Source: an uncultured Lachnospiraceae bacterium
GTDB lineage: Bacteria > Bacillota > Clostridia > Lachnospirales > Lachnospiraceae
Length of the DNA: 37,216 bases
NCBI GenBank assembly: GCA_949879775.1
Contig: CATLBW010000013.1
Coordinates: forward strand, 1 to 37,216
Reading direction: 5' to 3'
Notes under the pieces: model-generated
What the model was told of the DNA's origin: nothing
Database searches by the model: none
What the model saw: only the letters and a program-made list of their open reading frames with translations
Translations under genes and position numbers: made by a program
Shown: piece after piece, positions 25,101 through 33,400 of the stretch
How the letters are laid out: each line of letters opens with the position of its first letter
Position numbering within the stretch: position 1 is the first letter of the stretch

Positions 25101-26288
25101 GGGGACTATACGCTGAGCGTGGCGTGCCAGGATATGGCTTCCAATGAGGCTGAAAATTATAGCGGCACAAAATTTGTGGTAGATACGACGGAACCGAAAA
25201 TTGAGATTGTCAATGTAGAGGATATGAGCGCATACAACGGGACGGTGGCACCCGGCGTTACGTTCAGCGACATTAACTGTGATGCGCAGAGCGTAAAAAT
25301 CACCTTGGACGGATACAAGCATGAGCCGCAGGACCTGACGGGAAGCCTGTCAAGGGAGACGCATGGCGGCAGCGTGCAGCTTGAGGATTTCGCCCATACC
25401 ACGGAGATGGACGACGTCTATACGCTGAAAGCGCAGGTCACGGATTTAGCTGGCAACAGCTCGGAGGTATCGAAGGTATTCTCCGTCAACCGGTACGGCT
25501 CCAACTATATTTTAAGCGATGGCACCGAGAGGCTTGTAAAGGATTATTACGCCAACCAGGAGGAGGACCTTGTCATCCATGAGGTAAACGTAAGCTCATT
25601 GGAGACGGAGGGGATTACGTGCAGCCGCGACGGCGAGCTGATGAAGCTCGAAGAAGGCAAAGGGTATGACGTCAAGGACGAGGGGACCGAGTATGCTTCC
25701 TGGAAAGAGTATACTTATACGGTCTATGCGGATAATTTCGCAGACGAGGGTTCCTATATGGTGACCGTCCTTTCCACCGACACGGCGAAGAACAGCATGA
25801 CGAACCGCACGGCCAAAGCCAAGGAGTACACGAAAGAAGTAGAGTTTGTCATTGATAAGACGGCGCCCACCAGCGTAATTTCCGGTGTGGAGGATAACAG
25901 CCAGTATGTGGAAGCGGAGCATGAAGTAAAGATAGACAGCCAGGACAACATTGCCATTGACAGCGTCGAGGTGTATATGAACGACAAGGGCACGCCGGTT
26001 GTGGCATGGGACCAGCAGCAGCTTATGGAGAACGACGGGATTATGAGCCATACGTTAAAGGCGGATCCCCATTGGCAGAACCTGCGCGTGGTAGCGGTGG
26101 ACAAAGCCGGCAACCGTTCGGAGAGCGATACCATCCGCTGCCTGCTGACAACGAATATCCTGGTGCAGTATTACAATAACCGCATCCTCTTCTTTGGTTC
26201 GCTGATTGCATTGGCCACGGCCGTGGTTTTGGGCTATTGGTTCCTATTCCTGAAACGGAAAAAACAAAAACAAGAAGAGACAAAATAA
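19149..26288 (+). CDS. Giant surface protein with repeated Ig-like cassettes, 2379 aa
   Basis: An N-terminal signal segment (KRLISLVLACLLVISIIPW) and a C-terminal membrane helix followed by KRKKQKQEETK anchor the protein, leaving about 2300 residues outside. The body consists of four recurring modules. A has YGYYF and FKGQVYVYATDYVGN. B has GLRKVEWSV, N-L-V-T-E-M and LTDRAGN. C has FSIDKTAPKI, V-E-E-R-N-F and a VTDLAG strand. D has AWYNQ, FSFTAKD and SGLYQV. The order is A-B-C-D-A-B-A-B-C-D-A-B-C-C, then further Ig-like strands. The pattern resembles bacterial Ig-like adhesins. No LPXTG motif is seen. An AAGGAG precedes the start. Inside a secretion operon it may be a stalk or extracytoplasmic component. 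Function unknown. Confidence 0.85.
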   Translation: MKRKQWMKGKRLISLVLACLLVISIIPWSDLIVRAEEEYFSIAVKEQGGSGSISGISIVAPQVTPEDGSLADGKISQIPAGAKVSFELTPTEGKYLEKIICKKAAGNVTLDDGNVTPGEGSITPGDGNVTPGDGDVGGDVGEGAVIDGGVTVEQDGSGVYKVTVGAVKENLILVCIYGDVKSQAGGKEYFSVKAKGSNPQEDMETYPVFGESAEGIEDGIYYAKRGFLLYPQEGVSLKMEGEEAYDSAKREYAEDREISSLYVEQAAGDSSSYQKVSLQPKVSLRIDNEAPSINEITFSGLGESESSWSKDSVVETAYGYYFQDATAMHIRAEDDASGVSALTCRLEGIDGTKKEVVIAKQGDQGYILEIASNFKGRVFVTATDHVGNRSEEAQPAGVIVEDKDKHEGNSEITIELPDTAYRDAKGQNLYQGQIQAKVTVKDAYMGLKKVSWSLAAGAGEKTKETLMEDSVEIDNAGNFPEGTGFQGVKEDNLVTEMTGEIAIDSNRNDLTLTVSLTDRANRPLQEEVTFSIDSTPPKVTVAYEDGASPDTTADGSKNGIYKNTRNAYITVQERNFNGEEESIAISKALEEAGVTVSEWENADGLSGSSDEAAHTCKVTFPGDSAYRFSMQVKDLAGNQASYREDGSADVFTVDQAAPTLSADVAVVPKDPQTVKQYVQTGSEAVTWYNQDVKFSFTAKDAVSGLYQVKTSDAEGVDGKLANHVDETYDLAPYSVDGSDYGKRSEVLEREYTQVETAGEGTYRLKAQAIDYAGGEERLASGKVGVDTTAPEVTGITFCATETSQEDWKNDSVVQTPYGYYFKEAATVKVYAQDALSGLKSISYCLQDVENSGERAYQALTPQKEEGSGREYIEIEIAPNFKGQIYVYATDNVGNQSDAIHPSGVIVENGQHHQGEAAIAVDMPAPTYQNGEKEIFYHQDSIKIPITVTDRYAGIEKVEWQVSYKDGGSAGNQSGEIVIGNDGNPQGDNGWELKAKDANLVTEMAKTLTVAEEGNHILLNVTLTDRAGNQTVETKGFKIDRSAQEITGIKFSGTGNADSAWDSASVDKTDYGYYFKEKTEVTVQAIDASSGVKSVTYRLVGIDGTQREETQNVNANNEVTFTIAANFKGQVYVYATDYVGNACRELQTDGVIVESEGQHKQTAEVAIDMPQTPFQDAQGRRLYNKDTDIEVSVSDAYAGLRKIEWSVSSGMDKANNQSGTLEVNKDGSLSGDSNGWAINGRDANLITELGRVVTVRSNSNEITLQVKLTDRAGHTTEKKEVFSIDKTAPKISVSYDQEESPGTSVDSRYKEFYGKERKAVVTVEERNFDEGKAEIYLKKAFINADVEISGWTSKDKLGGVSDKAKYTCTVAFLGSSAYNFSAHVTDLAGLEKAYHTDGSADIFMVDKGRPSLKKDNFKISPRDRDTVKRYVDGQGVAWYNQNVDFSFTAKDICSGLYQVSAIANTMGGLSGKFSKDIKETYALENYSVQETDYGKRGETEEQGYTLTTATGRNKSEKYRLSVEAMDYAGNQSAMQSKIVGIDREKPKITGIAFEGVGNQDSSWKDKTSVDSTDYGYYFRETATVKITATDVNANGSSGLKSISYRLEDITDKDEREFVTPRLQTQEGQQYITFVVPEGFKGQIYAYATDYVGNQGNTEQPDGAIKESAGQKAEARIEVASPETSYQDAEGRPLYARDTTFHITAEDVHSGLRRVEWSVESAEDSGSNQSGFVDIDNSGAINDGSWKISGRDENLLTRLERDVTVRNNSNNITLKVKLTDRAGNVTEYNEGRGLVFSIDKTQPQINVTYLENDASHEKYYNKDRTAVITVTERNFDEEATNRQIQITNTDGSIPAYGAWSHGGESGTDRATHTCTITYAADGDYTFTMTATDKAQNSAAYGNVDEFTVDQTKPEINVSYNTADMNGIYYKDECVATVTVKEHNFDDASVTFTQTAQLDGQTIATPASGAWSSHGDVHTAVIHYDRDGDYTLSVACQDMASNEAENYSGTKFVVDTTEPKIEIVNVEDMSAYNGTVAPGVTFSDINCDAQSVKITLDGYKHEPQDLTGSLSRETHGGSVQLEDFAHTTEMDDVYTLKAQVTDLAGNSSEVSKVFSVNRYGSNYILSDGTERLVKDYYANQEEDLVIHEVNVSSLETEGITCSRDGELMKLEEGKGYDVKDEGTEYASWKEYTYTVYADNFADEGSYMVTVLSTDTAKNSMTNRTAKAKEYTKEVEFVIDKTAPTSVISGVEDNSQYVEAEHEVKIDSQDNIAIDSVEVYMNDKGTPVVAWDQQQLMENDGIMSHTLKADPHWQNLRVVAVDKAGNRSESDTIRCLLTTNILVQYYNNRILFFGSLIALATAVVLGYWFLFLKRKKQKQEETK
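19464..19547 (+). repeat. Four 21-bp tandem units in the giant protein's N-terminus
   Basis: Four consecutive 7-codon units encode GNVTLDD, GNVTPGE, GSITPGD and GNVTPGD (residues about 106-133). In-frame tandem units of this kind can vary in number by slippage or recombination, changing linker length without breaking the frame. Confidence 0.65.
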
Positions 26289-26329
26289 ATTGAGAAAGGG
26301 ACAGGGCGCATGAGAAAGGGGGACGGCAG

Positions 26330-28222
26330 ATGGTTCGCGGCGAGGTTGTTGGGCAGATTTACCAGATTGTGGAGGAAATCGGCAAAGGCGGGACAGGAGT
26401 GATTTACAAAGCGTACCATCTGCGCCTGGAGAAATATGTGGTGATTAAAAAGATTAAGGACAATTTCTGCGTGCCTGTCAGTACGCGGTGGGAGGCGGAT
26501 ATTTTAAAGGAGCTGCACCATACCTGCCTCCCGCAGGTGTACGATTTTATCCAGCAGGGAAGCCAGGTTTTCACGGTGATGGAGTATATCGACGGCTATG
26601 ATTTCGAGTATTACTTAAGCCAGGGCATTTATTTTGAGCCGCCGCAGCTTTTGGCCTGGCTGCGGGAATTGTGCGGCGTGTTAGCGTACCTCCATGCGCA
26701 GACTCCCCCTATCCTGCACAGCGACATCAAGCCTGCAAACATTATGGTGACAAAAGAGGGGCAGGTTTACCTGATTGACTTCAACATTTCATTTGGCATG
26801 GAGGAAGAACAGGACATTTTAGGCTTCAGCCCCTACTATGCGGCGCCGGAACAAGTATATCGGGCGTATCACGATACCGCTGCGGGGAAGGCGCCAGGGA
26901 CCGCGTTAGACGGCAGGATGGATTTGTACAGCCTGGCGGCAACCTTCTACACGTTAATCTCCGGCGTGCGCCCAAGCACAGATTATGGGGCGAACCTGCC
27001 TCTTTTAAACATGCAGCTTCCGCAGTTTCCACCGGCATTCTTAGCTGTGGTTGACAAGGCCATGCAGGCAGACCCTGATCATAGATACCAGACGGCGAAG
27101 CAGATGTATGCGGCATTGCAGGACTTACGCAAGCTGGACCGGCGTTACCGCAGGCTGCGTGTGGGGCAGGTTGCTGCCACAACGGGGTACGCCGTGATGC
27201 TTGTGCTCTGTGCAGGGCTGATTTCCCATGGACTGCGCCTGCAGACGCAGGAGGGTTTCCAGAAAGGTTATGAGGCGTTTTATGACGCAGTGAAGCAGGG
27301 CAATGGTGAGCAGGCGTTAGACCAGGGGCTTGCGCTCCTCAACCGGGAATCTTATCAGGGAATATTAAAAAAGCAGACGGAGGAGAAAGCCGCCATCTTT
27401 TATGCCATCGGCAGTTACTATTATGGGCTTGGCGATTACGGGAATGCCTCGGGCTATTACGAGCAGGCGGCAAAGACGGCGCAGGGAATGGCCAAGGCAG
27501 GCTATTGCCGCGATTATGCGATTGCCTTGGCGAAAGAGGGGCTTACAGATAAAGCCCAGGATATGCTGTCGCAGTCGCAGGCATTTGGCCTTAGCAGCGC
27601 GGACGCCAGTTTCATCCGCGCAGAGATTGCGTATGAAACGCAGGATTATGAAAAAGCAAAAGAGGAAGCGAACGCCGTGCTGGCAGGCAAGGCGGATACG
27701 GAATTATCCATAAAGGCATATCTGCTAAAGGCGGATATCGCCAAAGAATCCGCGGATTTTGAGGGGCAAATCTCCTGCCTTGAAAAAGCAAAGGGATTGG
27801 GCGGCTCCAAAGAGGCGCTGCAAAAGCTGGGGGCTGCTTATGTGGAGGCGGCAAGGCAGGCCCAGGGCGGGACTGTCCGCAGGCAGTATTACCAGGAGGC
27901 GCAAATGGTATACAAAAGCCTGGCATCCATGGCTTACCCGTCTGTAGAGGACAGGCTTAACCTTGCGCTCGTCTGCCTGCAGCTTGGCGAGAGCTACCAT
28001 TGTGAGAGACTATTGCTTTCCCTGGCGGATGAGAATGATTCCGATTATAGGGTTTGGATGTATCTGGCGTTTGCCTATGAGCAGGATGGGGATTTGGCAA
28101 GGATGAAACCCTGCTGTGAAAAGGCAGTCAAGTGTTACGAGGCTTTGGGTGCCGCGTCGGGGCAGGATATGGACGGGCAGATAGCGCATTTATACGAAAT
28201 TTACGAAAGGTCTGGCGGATGA
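26330..28222 (+). CDS. Second transmembrane kinase with TPR domain and DFN motif, 630 aa
   Basis: The kinase fold is clear: glycine loop IGKGGTGVIY, lysine K40 (VVIKKI), E55, LHSDIKPAN (D132; Ser replaces Arg of HRD), then LIDFNISF where DFG has become DFN (D150 kept), and YAAPEQ. The activation segment is short and has no threonine, so the enzyme may be constitutively active, weak or a pseudokinase. A membrane helix (about 280-303) leads to extracytoplasmic TPR repeats such as YYYGLGDYGNASGYYEQAAK and YETQDYEKAKEEANAVL. It resembles the first kinase in layout but not in catalytic motifs. GGGGGA lies upstream of the ATG. The next small gene overlaps by 4 nt. It may fill the scaffold role of the EssB pseudokinase. 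Confidence 0.85.
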   Translation: MVRGEVVGQIYQIVEEIGKGGTGVIYKAYHLRLEKYVVIKKIKDNFCVPVSTRWEADILKELHHTCLPQVYDFIQQGSQVFTVMEYIDGYDFEYYLSQGIYFEPPQLLAWLRELCGVLAYLHAQTPPILHSDIKPANIMVTKEGQVYLIDFNISFGMEEEQDILGFSPYYAAPEQVYRAYHDTAAGKAPGTALDGRMDLYSLAATFYTLISGVRPSTDYGANLPLLNMQLPQFPPAFLAVVDKAMQADPDHRYQTAKQMYAALQDLRKLDRRYRRLRVGQVAATTGYAVMLVLCAGLISHGLRLQTQEGFQKGYEAFYDAVKQGNGEQALDQGLALLNRESYQGILKKQTEEKAAIFYAIGSYYYGLGDYGNASGYYEQAAKTAQGMAKAGYCRDYAIALAKEGLTDKAQDMLSQSQAFGLSSADASFIRAEIAYETQDYEKAKEEANAVLAGKADTELSIKAYLLKADIAKESADFEGQISCLEKAKGLGGSKEALQKLGAAYVEAARQAQGGTVRRQYYQEAQMVYKSLASMAYPSVEDRLNLALVCLQLGESYHCERLLLSLADENDSDYRVWMYLAFAYEQDGDLARMKPCCEKAVKCYEALGAASGQDMDGQIAHLYEIYERSGG

Positions 28223-28332
28223 AAATGACAGGGACGGCTTATATTGTGGCAGGTGTTGTGATACTGGCAATTTCCACATGCATGTTTGCGGTTTTGCTAT
28301 ATTTGCTCCATCGGTGGGGCAAGACGTTTTAA
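28219..28332 (+). CDS. 37-residue membrane microprotein
   Basis: The ATG overlaps the kinase stop codon as ATGA. The frame encodes KMTGTAYIVAGVVILAISTC, then a continuation to HRWGKTF: one membrane helix spanning nearly the whole protein. The overlap and the position between two operon genes support it as a real gene, although it is shorter than annotation cut-offs. A role as a small subunit or regulator of the kinase is likely but unproven. Confidence 0.6.
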   Translation: MKMTGTAYIVAGVVILAISTCMFAVLLYLLHRWGKTF

Positions 28333-28346
28333 GAAAGGTAGGTTTC

Positions 28347-29918
28347 ATGGATAACAAAAGGAAGACGCTGGTTATAAGCATAATCTGTGCGTTAGCTGTC
28401 ATCTGTGCGGGGACGGCGGCCATCTGCGTTATGTGGGCGAATGATTCCGGCACAACGTATGAAAAACAAATACACGCGGCGGACAGGTATTATGCCCAGG
28501 GTGATTATGAGAATGCTGTCATTGCCTACAAGGCGGCCATTGAGGAGGATAAACAGGACGAAAAGCCTTACCAGAGGCTGACAATGATTTATTTATCCCA
28601 AAATGAAATGACGCTGGCAAAAAATACCTTGAGCCTGGGGATTACCAACACATCCTCCCCCAAACTTAAGGAGATGTGGAAAGCATATTTCGGCGAAGAT
28701 GTGCAGGCTGCTGCTGATGAAGGGACGAAGGACGCCAAGGAGGCAGTGGAGGGAACCACGGTGAACTGGCGGCTGCTTTCGGAGATTGCGGCATCAACTT
28801 ACCATGACAGCCAGTTAAAATACGGGCAGCCTACGATTAGCCAAAACGCCAGCATGTGCACGGTGACTTTTGGCAGGACAGGGATTTCTTATTGTTATTA
28901 CAACACGCCGGATAACAGCCGGGTGGTGGATGACGCGGTGGGGCGCCCGTATGATACGGCAAAGCCCAATGAAGCTTATTTAGCGGACCTTTCCCTTTTG
29001 TTCGGGGGCATGGATGGGGGCATGGATTACCAGACATTGTCGAAGCTTGACGTGCGGAACTTAAAAGCGGGCTATGACAGGAAGATGAAACGTTATATTG
29101 TCAGCTTTCTCTGCGGGAGCTGCAATGTCATAGTGGAAAGCGATGAAAATGGGAATATCGCTTCTTGCAGCGCCTGGAACAAGATCGTCCCTGTACAGGG
29201 GGACGAGAAAGAAAAGGAGTTTCCCGTAGAAGGGCAGGTCGTGGACGCGACAACAGGGGATGGCGTTGCAGGGGCGGTTGTGGATATACGCGCCGAGGAT
29301 GAGCAGACAGGGGAAACCCTTGCGGAGGCAAAGACGGACGCGGACGGCTCCTTTACGGCCGAGCTTCCTTGCGGCAATTATTTGGCGGAGGTAAAGATGG
29401 AAGGCTACCTCGCAGAATATTTTGAGGTCTATGTGGATGCTGTCGGCGACACCGGCAACTTACAATTTGTCATCTCGCCAGACATCGGGGACGGGCAGAT
29501 ACGCATCGTCCTGGAATGGGGAAGCTCGCCCGCCGACCTGGACTCCCATCTGGAAGGGACGTTATCGGACGGCACGGCAGTGAATATCTATTTTGCGGAC
29601 AAGGCGCTTAAAAAGGATGGCGAGGATATGGCGTCGCTGGATGTGGACGACACCAGCGGGTATGGGCCGGAGACGACCACTATCAATGACAGCGGAGGGA
29701 CGTACCACTTCTATGTCTTAGATTACAGGCAGGAAGGGACATTGGGGATTAATGGCGCGACGGTGAAAGTCTATATGCCAGGTAAGGGAGCGCCTGTGGT
29801 AGTTGAAGCACCCTCTGATGTGGAAAATGCCTGGGATGTGCTGGATATCGATAAGGGAGAATTGACTGTCAATAACCGTGCAATGGGCGCATCTGCCGAA
29901 AGGGACGAGGATAAGTAG
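28347..29918 (+). CDS. Membrane-anchored TPR protein with carboxypeptidase-like and DUF2135 domains, 523 aa
   Basis: An uncleaved-looking membrane helix (KTLVISIICALAVICAG) is followed by TPR repeats (AADRYYAQGDYENAVIAYKA). A middle domain follows, then a carboxypeptidase-regulatory-like Ig fold (FPVEGQVVDATTGDGVAG, KTDADGSFTAELPCGNYL). The last part is a YfaP/DUF2135 domain: VLEWGSSPADLDSHL, LDVDDTSGYGPETTTI and YHFYVLDY. The start at 28347 follows AAAGGTAGG; the longer open frame overlaps the microprotein gene and is not needed. The protein should lie mostly outside the membrane. Its function is unknown; TPR and Ig folds suggest assembly with the neighbouring kinases and the giant Ig-like protein. 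Confidence 0.8.
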   Translation: MDNKRKTLVISIICALAVICAGTAAICVMWANDSGTTYEKQIHAADRYYAQGDYENAVIAYKAAIEEDKQDEKPYQRLTMIYLSQNEMTLAKNTLSLGITNTSSPKLKEMWKAYFGEDVQAAADEGTKDAKEAVEGTTVNWRLLSEIAASTYHDSQLKYGQPTISQNASMCTVTFGRTGISYCYYNTPDNSRVVDDAVGRPYDTAKPNEAYLADLSLLFGGMDGGMDYQTLSKLDVRNLKAGYDRKMKRYIVSFLCGSCNVIVESDENGNIASCSAWNKIVPVQGDEKEKEFPVEGQVVDATTGDGVAGAVVDIRAEDEQTGETLAEAKTDADGSFTAELPCGNYLAEVKMEGYLAEYFEVYVDAVGDTGNLQFVISPDIGDGQIRIVLEWGSSPADLDSHLEGTLSDGTAVNIYFADKALKKDGEDMASLDVDDTSGYGPETTTINDSGGTYHFYVLDYRQEGTLGINGATVKVYMPGKGAPVVVEAPSDVENAWDVLDIDKGELTVNNRAMGASAERDEDK

Positions 29919-29934
29919 CAAAGGAGGGACGGAT

Positions 29935-30486
29935 ATGGAATTGTACATAATAACCGTGCTTCTTGCTTTGCTGGCGGTAATTCTCGTGGGGCTGATTATC
30001 GTTGTCTGCGTGCGCAGGTATCTCTATAAGAAAGAGATGGAGAAATCTTATGAGGCGGCAAAGCAGATGGTGAAAGAAGAATGCCTCAATTATTCCTTAA
30101 AAAACCCGTACTTACAGTCAGGGGCTTTTCCGGCTCCAAACCCAAGAAAGACCATGCTCTATGTTAAGTTCTTAAAAAGCGGTGAAAAGGGCGGGGTAAT
30201 CTTTGACCCCAAGGAGGAGGTCGTTTTTGGAAGGCATAAGGAGCATGTCTCTGTCTGTGTCAATGAAGCCACCGTGTCTTCCCGGCATTGCATGGTGTAC
30301 ATAAGCGGCAATGATGTCTGGCTGGAGGACATGGGCTCTGCGAACGGGACGGGGCTGATACGTAAGAGGAAGGAATACAGGCTGTCCCCGGGCTATCCCA
30401 TCGCGCTGGAGCAAAAAGATATCCTGCATGTGGGAAGCAGATATTTTCAGATACAGATGTTCTATTATGATATGACAATGATGTAG
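29935..30486 (+). CDS. Membrane-anchored FHA domain protein, 183 aa
   Basis: One N-terminal membrane helix (about residues 4-26) is followed by basic residues, a helical linker and a C-terminal FHA domain from about residue 70. The FHA motifs are present: VVFGRHKEH, ATVSSRHCMVYI and GSANGTGL, which together bind phospho-threonine. It should recruit a phosphorylated partner to the membrane. AGGAGG lies upstream of the ATG at 29935. It comes directly before the EssC gene (10 nt gap), so it probably works beside the motor. Confidence 0.85.
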   Translation: MELYIITVLLALLAVILVGLIIVVCVRRYLYKKEMEKSYEAAKQMVKEECLNYSLKNPYLQSGAFPAPNPRKTMLYVKFLKSGEKGGVIFDPKEEVVFGRHKEHVSVCVNEATVSSRHCMVYISGNDVWLEDMGSANGTGLIRKRKEYRLSPGYPIALEQKDILHVGSRYFQIQMFYYDMTMM

Positions 30487-30496
30487 GAGGAAGCCT

Positions 30497-33400
30497 ATGA
30501 TACTGATGATATACCAAAAAGATTCTTTTAAAGAATATCTGCTGCCGAATGTGAATAATACCAATTATTCTATTTTGCTGGAAAAAGAAATTTTCCATCT
30601 GAAGAAAAATATCGAGCTTTGCCTCGACATTACGCAGAACCAGTGGAGCATACAGGAAAGCCCGCAGTATACGGTGGTTTCGGAGGGGAAAGTATACAAG
30701 GCAAAGAAAATCGTGCCGGAAGAAATCCTGCATATTAAGACGGAAGGCAAAGAACAGTTAGAAGGGATTGCCGTAGAGCATACCCCTGTATTTCCTGTTT
30801 TTAAGAAGTATGACATTTCCCGCATGGTAGAGATTACGATAGGCAAGGATAGGGGGAATATGGTGTCCTACCAGTTTATGAACCTGGTATCGCAGAGCCA
30901 TTGCCGCATCGTCAAAGAGAACGGCTCCTTCTATGTAATTGACAGCAGCGTGAACGGAACCTTTATGGACGGCAGGAGGATTCAAAAGCAGCGGCTGGAA
31001 TTCGGGGATGTAATCAGCATTTTCGGGCTGAATATCCTTTTTCTGGACGGCATCTTAGGCGTGGCGGCGCATTACGGCGAAGCGGTGGTGGACCATACAT
31101 ATTTAACGGAGGTAAAGACTAAGCAGGTGGAAGGGGACGCCCCTAAGGAGGCTTTGCCTGCGGCGGCGCCAAAGGAAAGCAATTATAACAGGCCGCCGCG
31201 CTACCTGCCTGTGGTCTGCCGGGAGACGGTGGAGATTGAGGAGCCGCCCGCCCCGCAGGTCACGAAGCAAAAACCGCTGGTTTATACCATAGGGCCGTCT
31301 TTTACCATGGCGGTTCCCATGATGTTAGGCTGCGGGTTCTCCTTTTTGAGCACGCAGATGTCGGGCAGGGCGTCGAGCGCGTTTATGTTCACCGGGATTA
31401 TCACGGCGGTGGCGTCCGCGTCATTGGGCGTGGTTTGGGCGCTTGCCAACATGAGGTATGCGCTGCGCCAGGAACAGGAAAATGAGCAGTCGAGGTTCAA
31501 CGCTTATGGGAATTACCTCATTGAGACGGCTGACTCCCTGAAAAGGAAATATGAGCAGAATGCCAATGCGCTGCGGGAACTGTACCCTTCCTCAAAGGAA
31601 TGCTGCAATTTTGGCAGGGAATCCAACCGTATCTGGAACCGCAACGTATCGCATGAGGACTTTTTGTTCCAGCGCCTGGGGCTTGGCAATATCCCCTTCC
31701 AAATCCAGATACAGATACCCAAGGAAAAGTTTTCCGTGCAGCAAGACCCCCTCAAACAGAAACCGGGCATCATCAAAAATGATTACCGTATGCTGGAGCA
31801 TGTGCCGGTGGGCATTGATTTGAAGCAGCACCAATTGTGGGGCATCGTGGGCGGCGGCGACCGCAAAAGGTTGATGAACATTGTCTATAACCTGGTTGCC
31901 CAGATTGCGGCCAATAATTGCTATACGGATGTGAAGATGGTATTTATCTACGAGGAGAACCAGCTTTGGGACAAGGAGGAGTGGGATTTCGTAAAGTGGC
32001 TGCCGCATGTGTGGTCGGAGGACAAAAGCACCCGCTATGTTGCCGGGAACGCGCTGGAAGCAGGGGATATTTTCTATGAGCTGGCAAATATCTTGAGGAA
32101 ACGGGAGAACGAGGAGGGCGGCTCGCTGCCAAAAAGAGCCTTGCCTAAGCCCTGGTATGTGCTCTTTGTCTCCAATCCCAGGCTCCTGGAAGGGGAATTG
32201 ATTGCCAAATACGCCTATGAGCAGAAGGAAGCTTATGGGATAACTACGCTCCTGCTTGCCGATTACGCGCACCAGCTCCCCAACGCCTGTGAGCATATTA
32301 TACAAAATGACAATAATTTCTGCGGGTTTTACCATGCGATGGACAATACGGAAGAAAAGCATACGGTACAGTTTGAGGAGCTGCATATCAGGGACATGAA
32401 GCGGCTTGCCTCCACGCTGGCAGGCATGGAGGTCAGCGAGCTGGAAAGCTCCGGGAACATCCCCTCAAGCCTGGAATTTTTGGAAATGTACCAGGTGAAG
32501 AAATTAAAGGAATTGCAGGTCTTAGAGCGTTGGAGGAAATCAAGGACTTACCATACCATGCGCGTGCTGGTGGGCAGGAAGATGGGCGGTGCGGACGCCT
32601 ATTTGGATATCCATGAGAAATACCATGGGCCGCATGGGCTGATTGCGGGGACGACAGGCTCCGGCAAAAGCGAATTGCTGCAGACTTATATCCTTTCCCT
32701 GGCGTTAAATTTCAGCCCCGAGGACATAGGCTTTTTCATCATAGACTTTAAAGGCGGGGGCATGGCGAACCTTTTTTCCGGGCTTCCGCATATGGTAGGG
32801 CAGATTTCCAACCTTTCCGGCAACCAGGTCAGGCGGGCGATGATTTCCATAAAGAGCGAGAACGTCAGGCGGCAAAGGGTTTTTGGTGAGCACGGGGTCA
32901 ACAACATCAACCTGTATACCAGGCTTTATAAGGACGGGGAAGCAGCCGAGCCAATCCCGCATCTGTTCATCATTATCGATGAGTTTGCGGAGCTGAAACG
33001 CGAAGAGCCAGAGTTCATGCGCGAATTAATCAGCGTGGCGCAGGTGGGAAGGAGCCTGGGCGTGCATTTAATCCTGGCGACCCAGAAGCCCAGCGGGACC
33101 GTGGACGACAATATCTGGAGCAATTCCAAGTTCCGTCTCTGCCTGCGCGTGCAGGACAGGAGGGACAGCAATGACATGCTGCATAAGCCGGACGCCGCTT
33201 ACCTGACGCAGGCGGGCAGGTGCTACCTGCAGGTGGGCAACGACGAGCTTTATGAATTGTTCCAATCCGGCTGGAGCGGAGCCGCCTATGATGAGAGCGC
33301 AGCGGAAACGAAAGCGGAGATTGCGCAGATGCTCACAAGGACAGGCAAGACTGCCATTGTCGGAAGCCGCATGAAAATCAAGCGCAAGGAAGAGGAGCGC

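Noticed and set aside
31592-32386. 264-codon antisense frame inside essC
   Set aside because: Lies fully opposite a strongly conserved coding region, with no ribosome binding site or recognisable domain.
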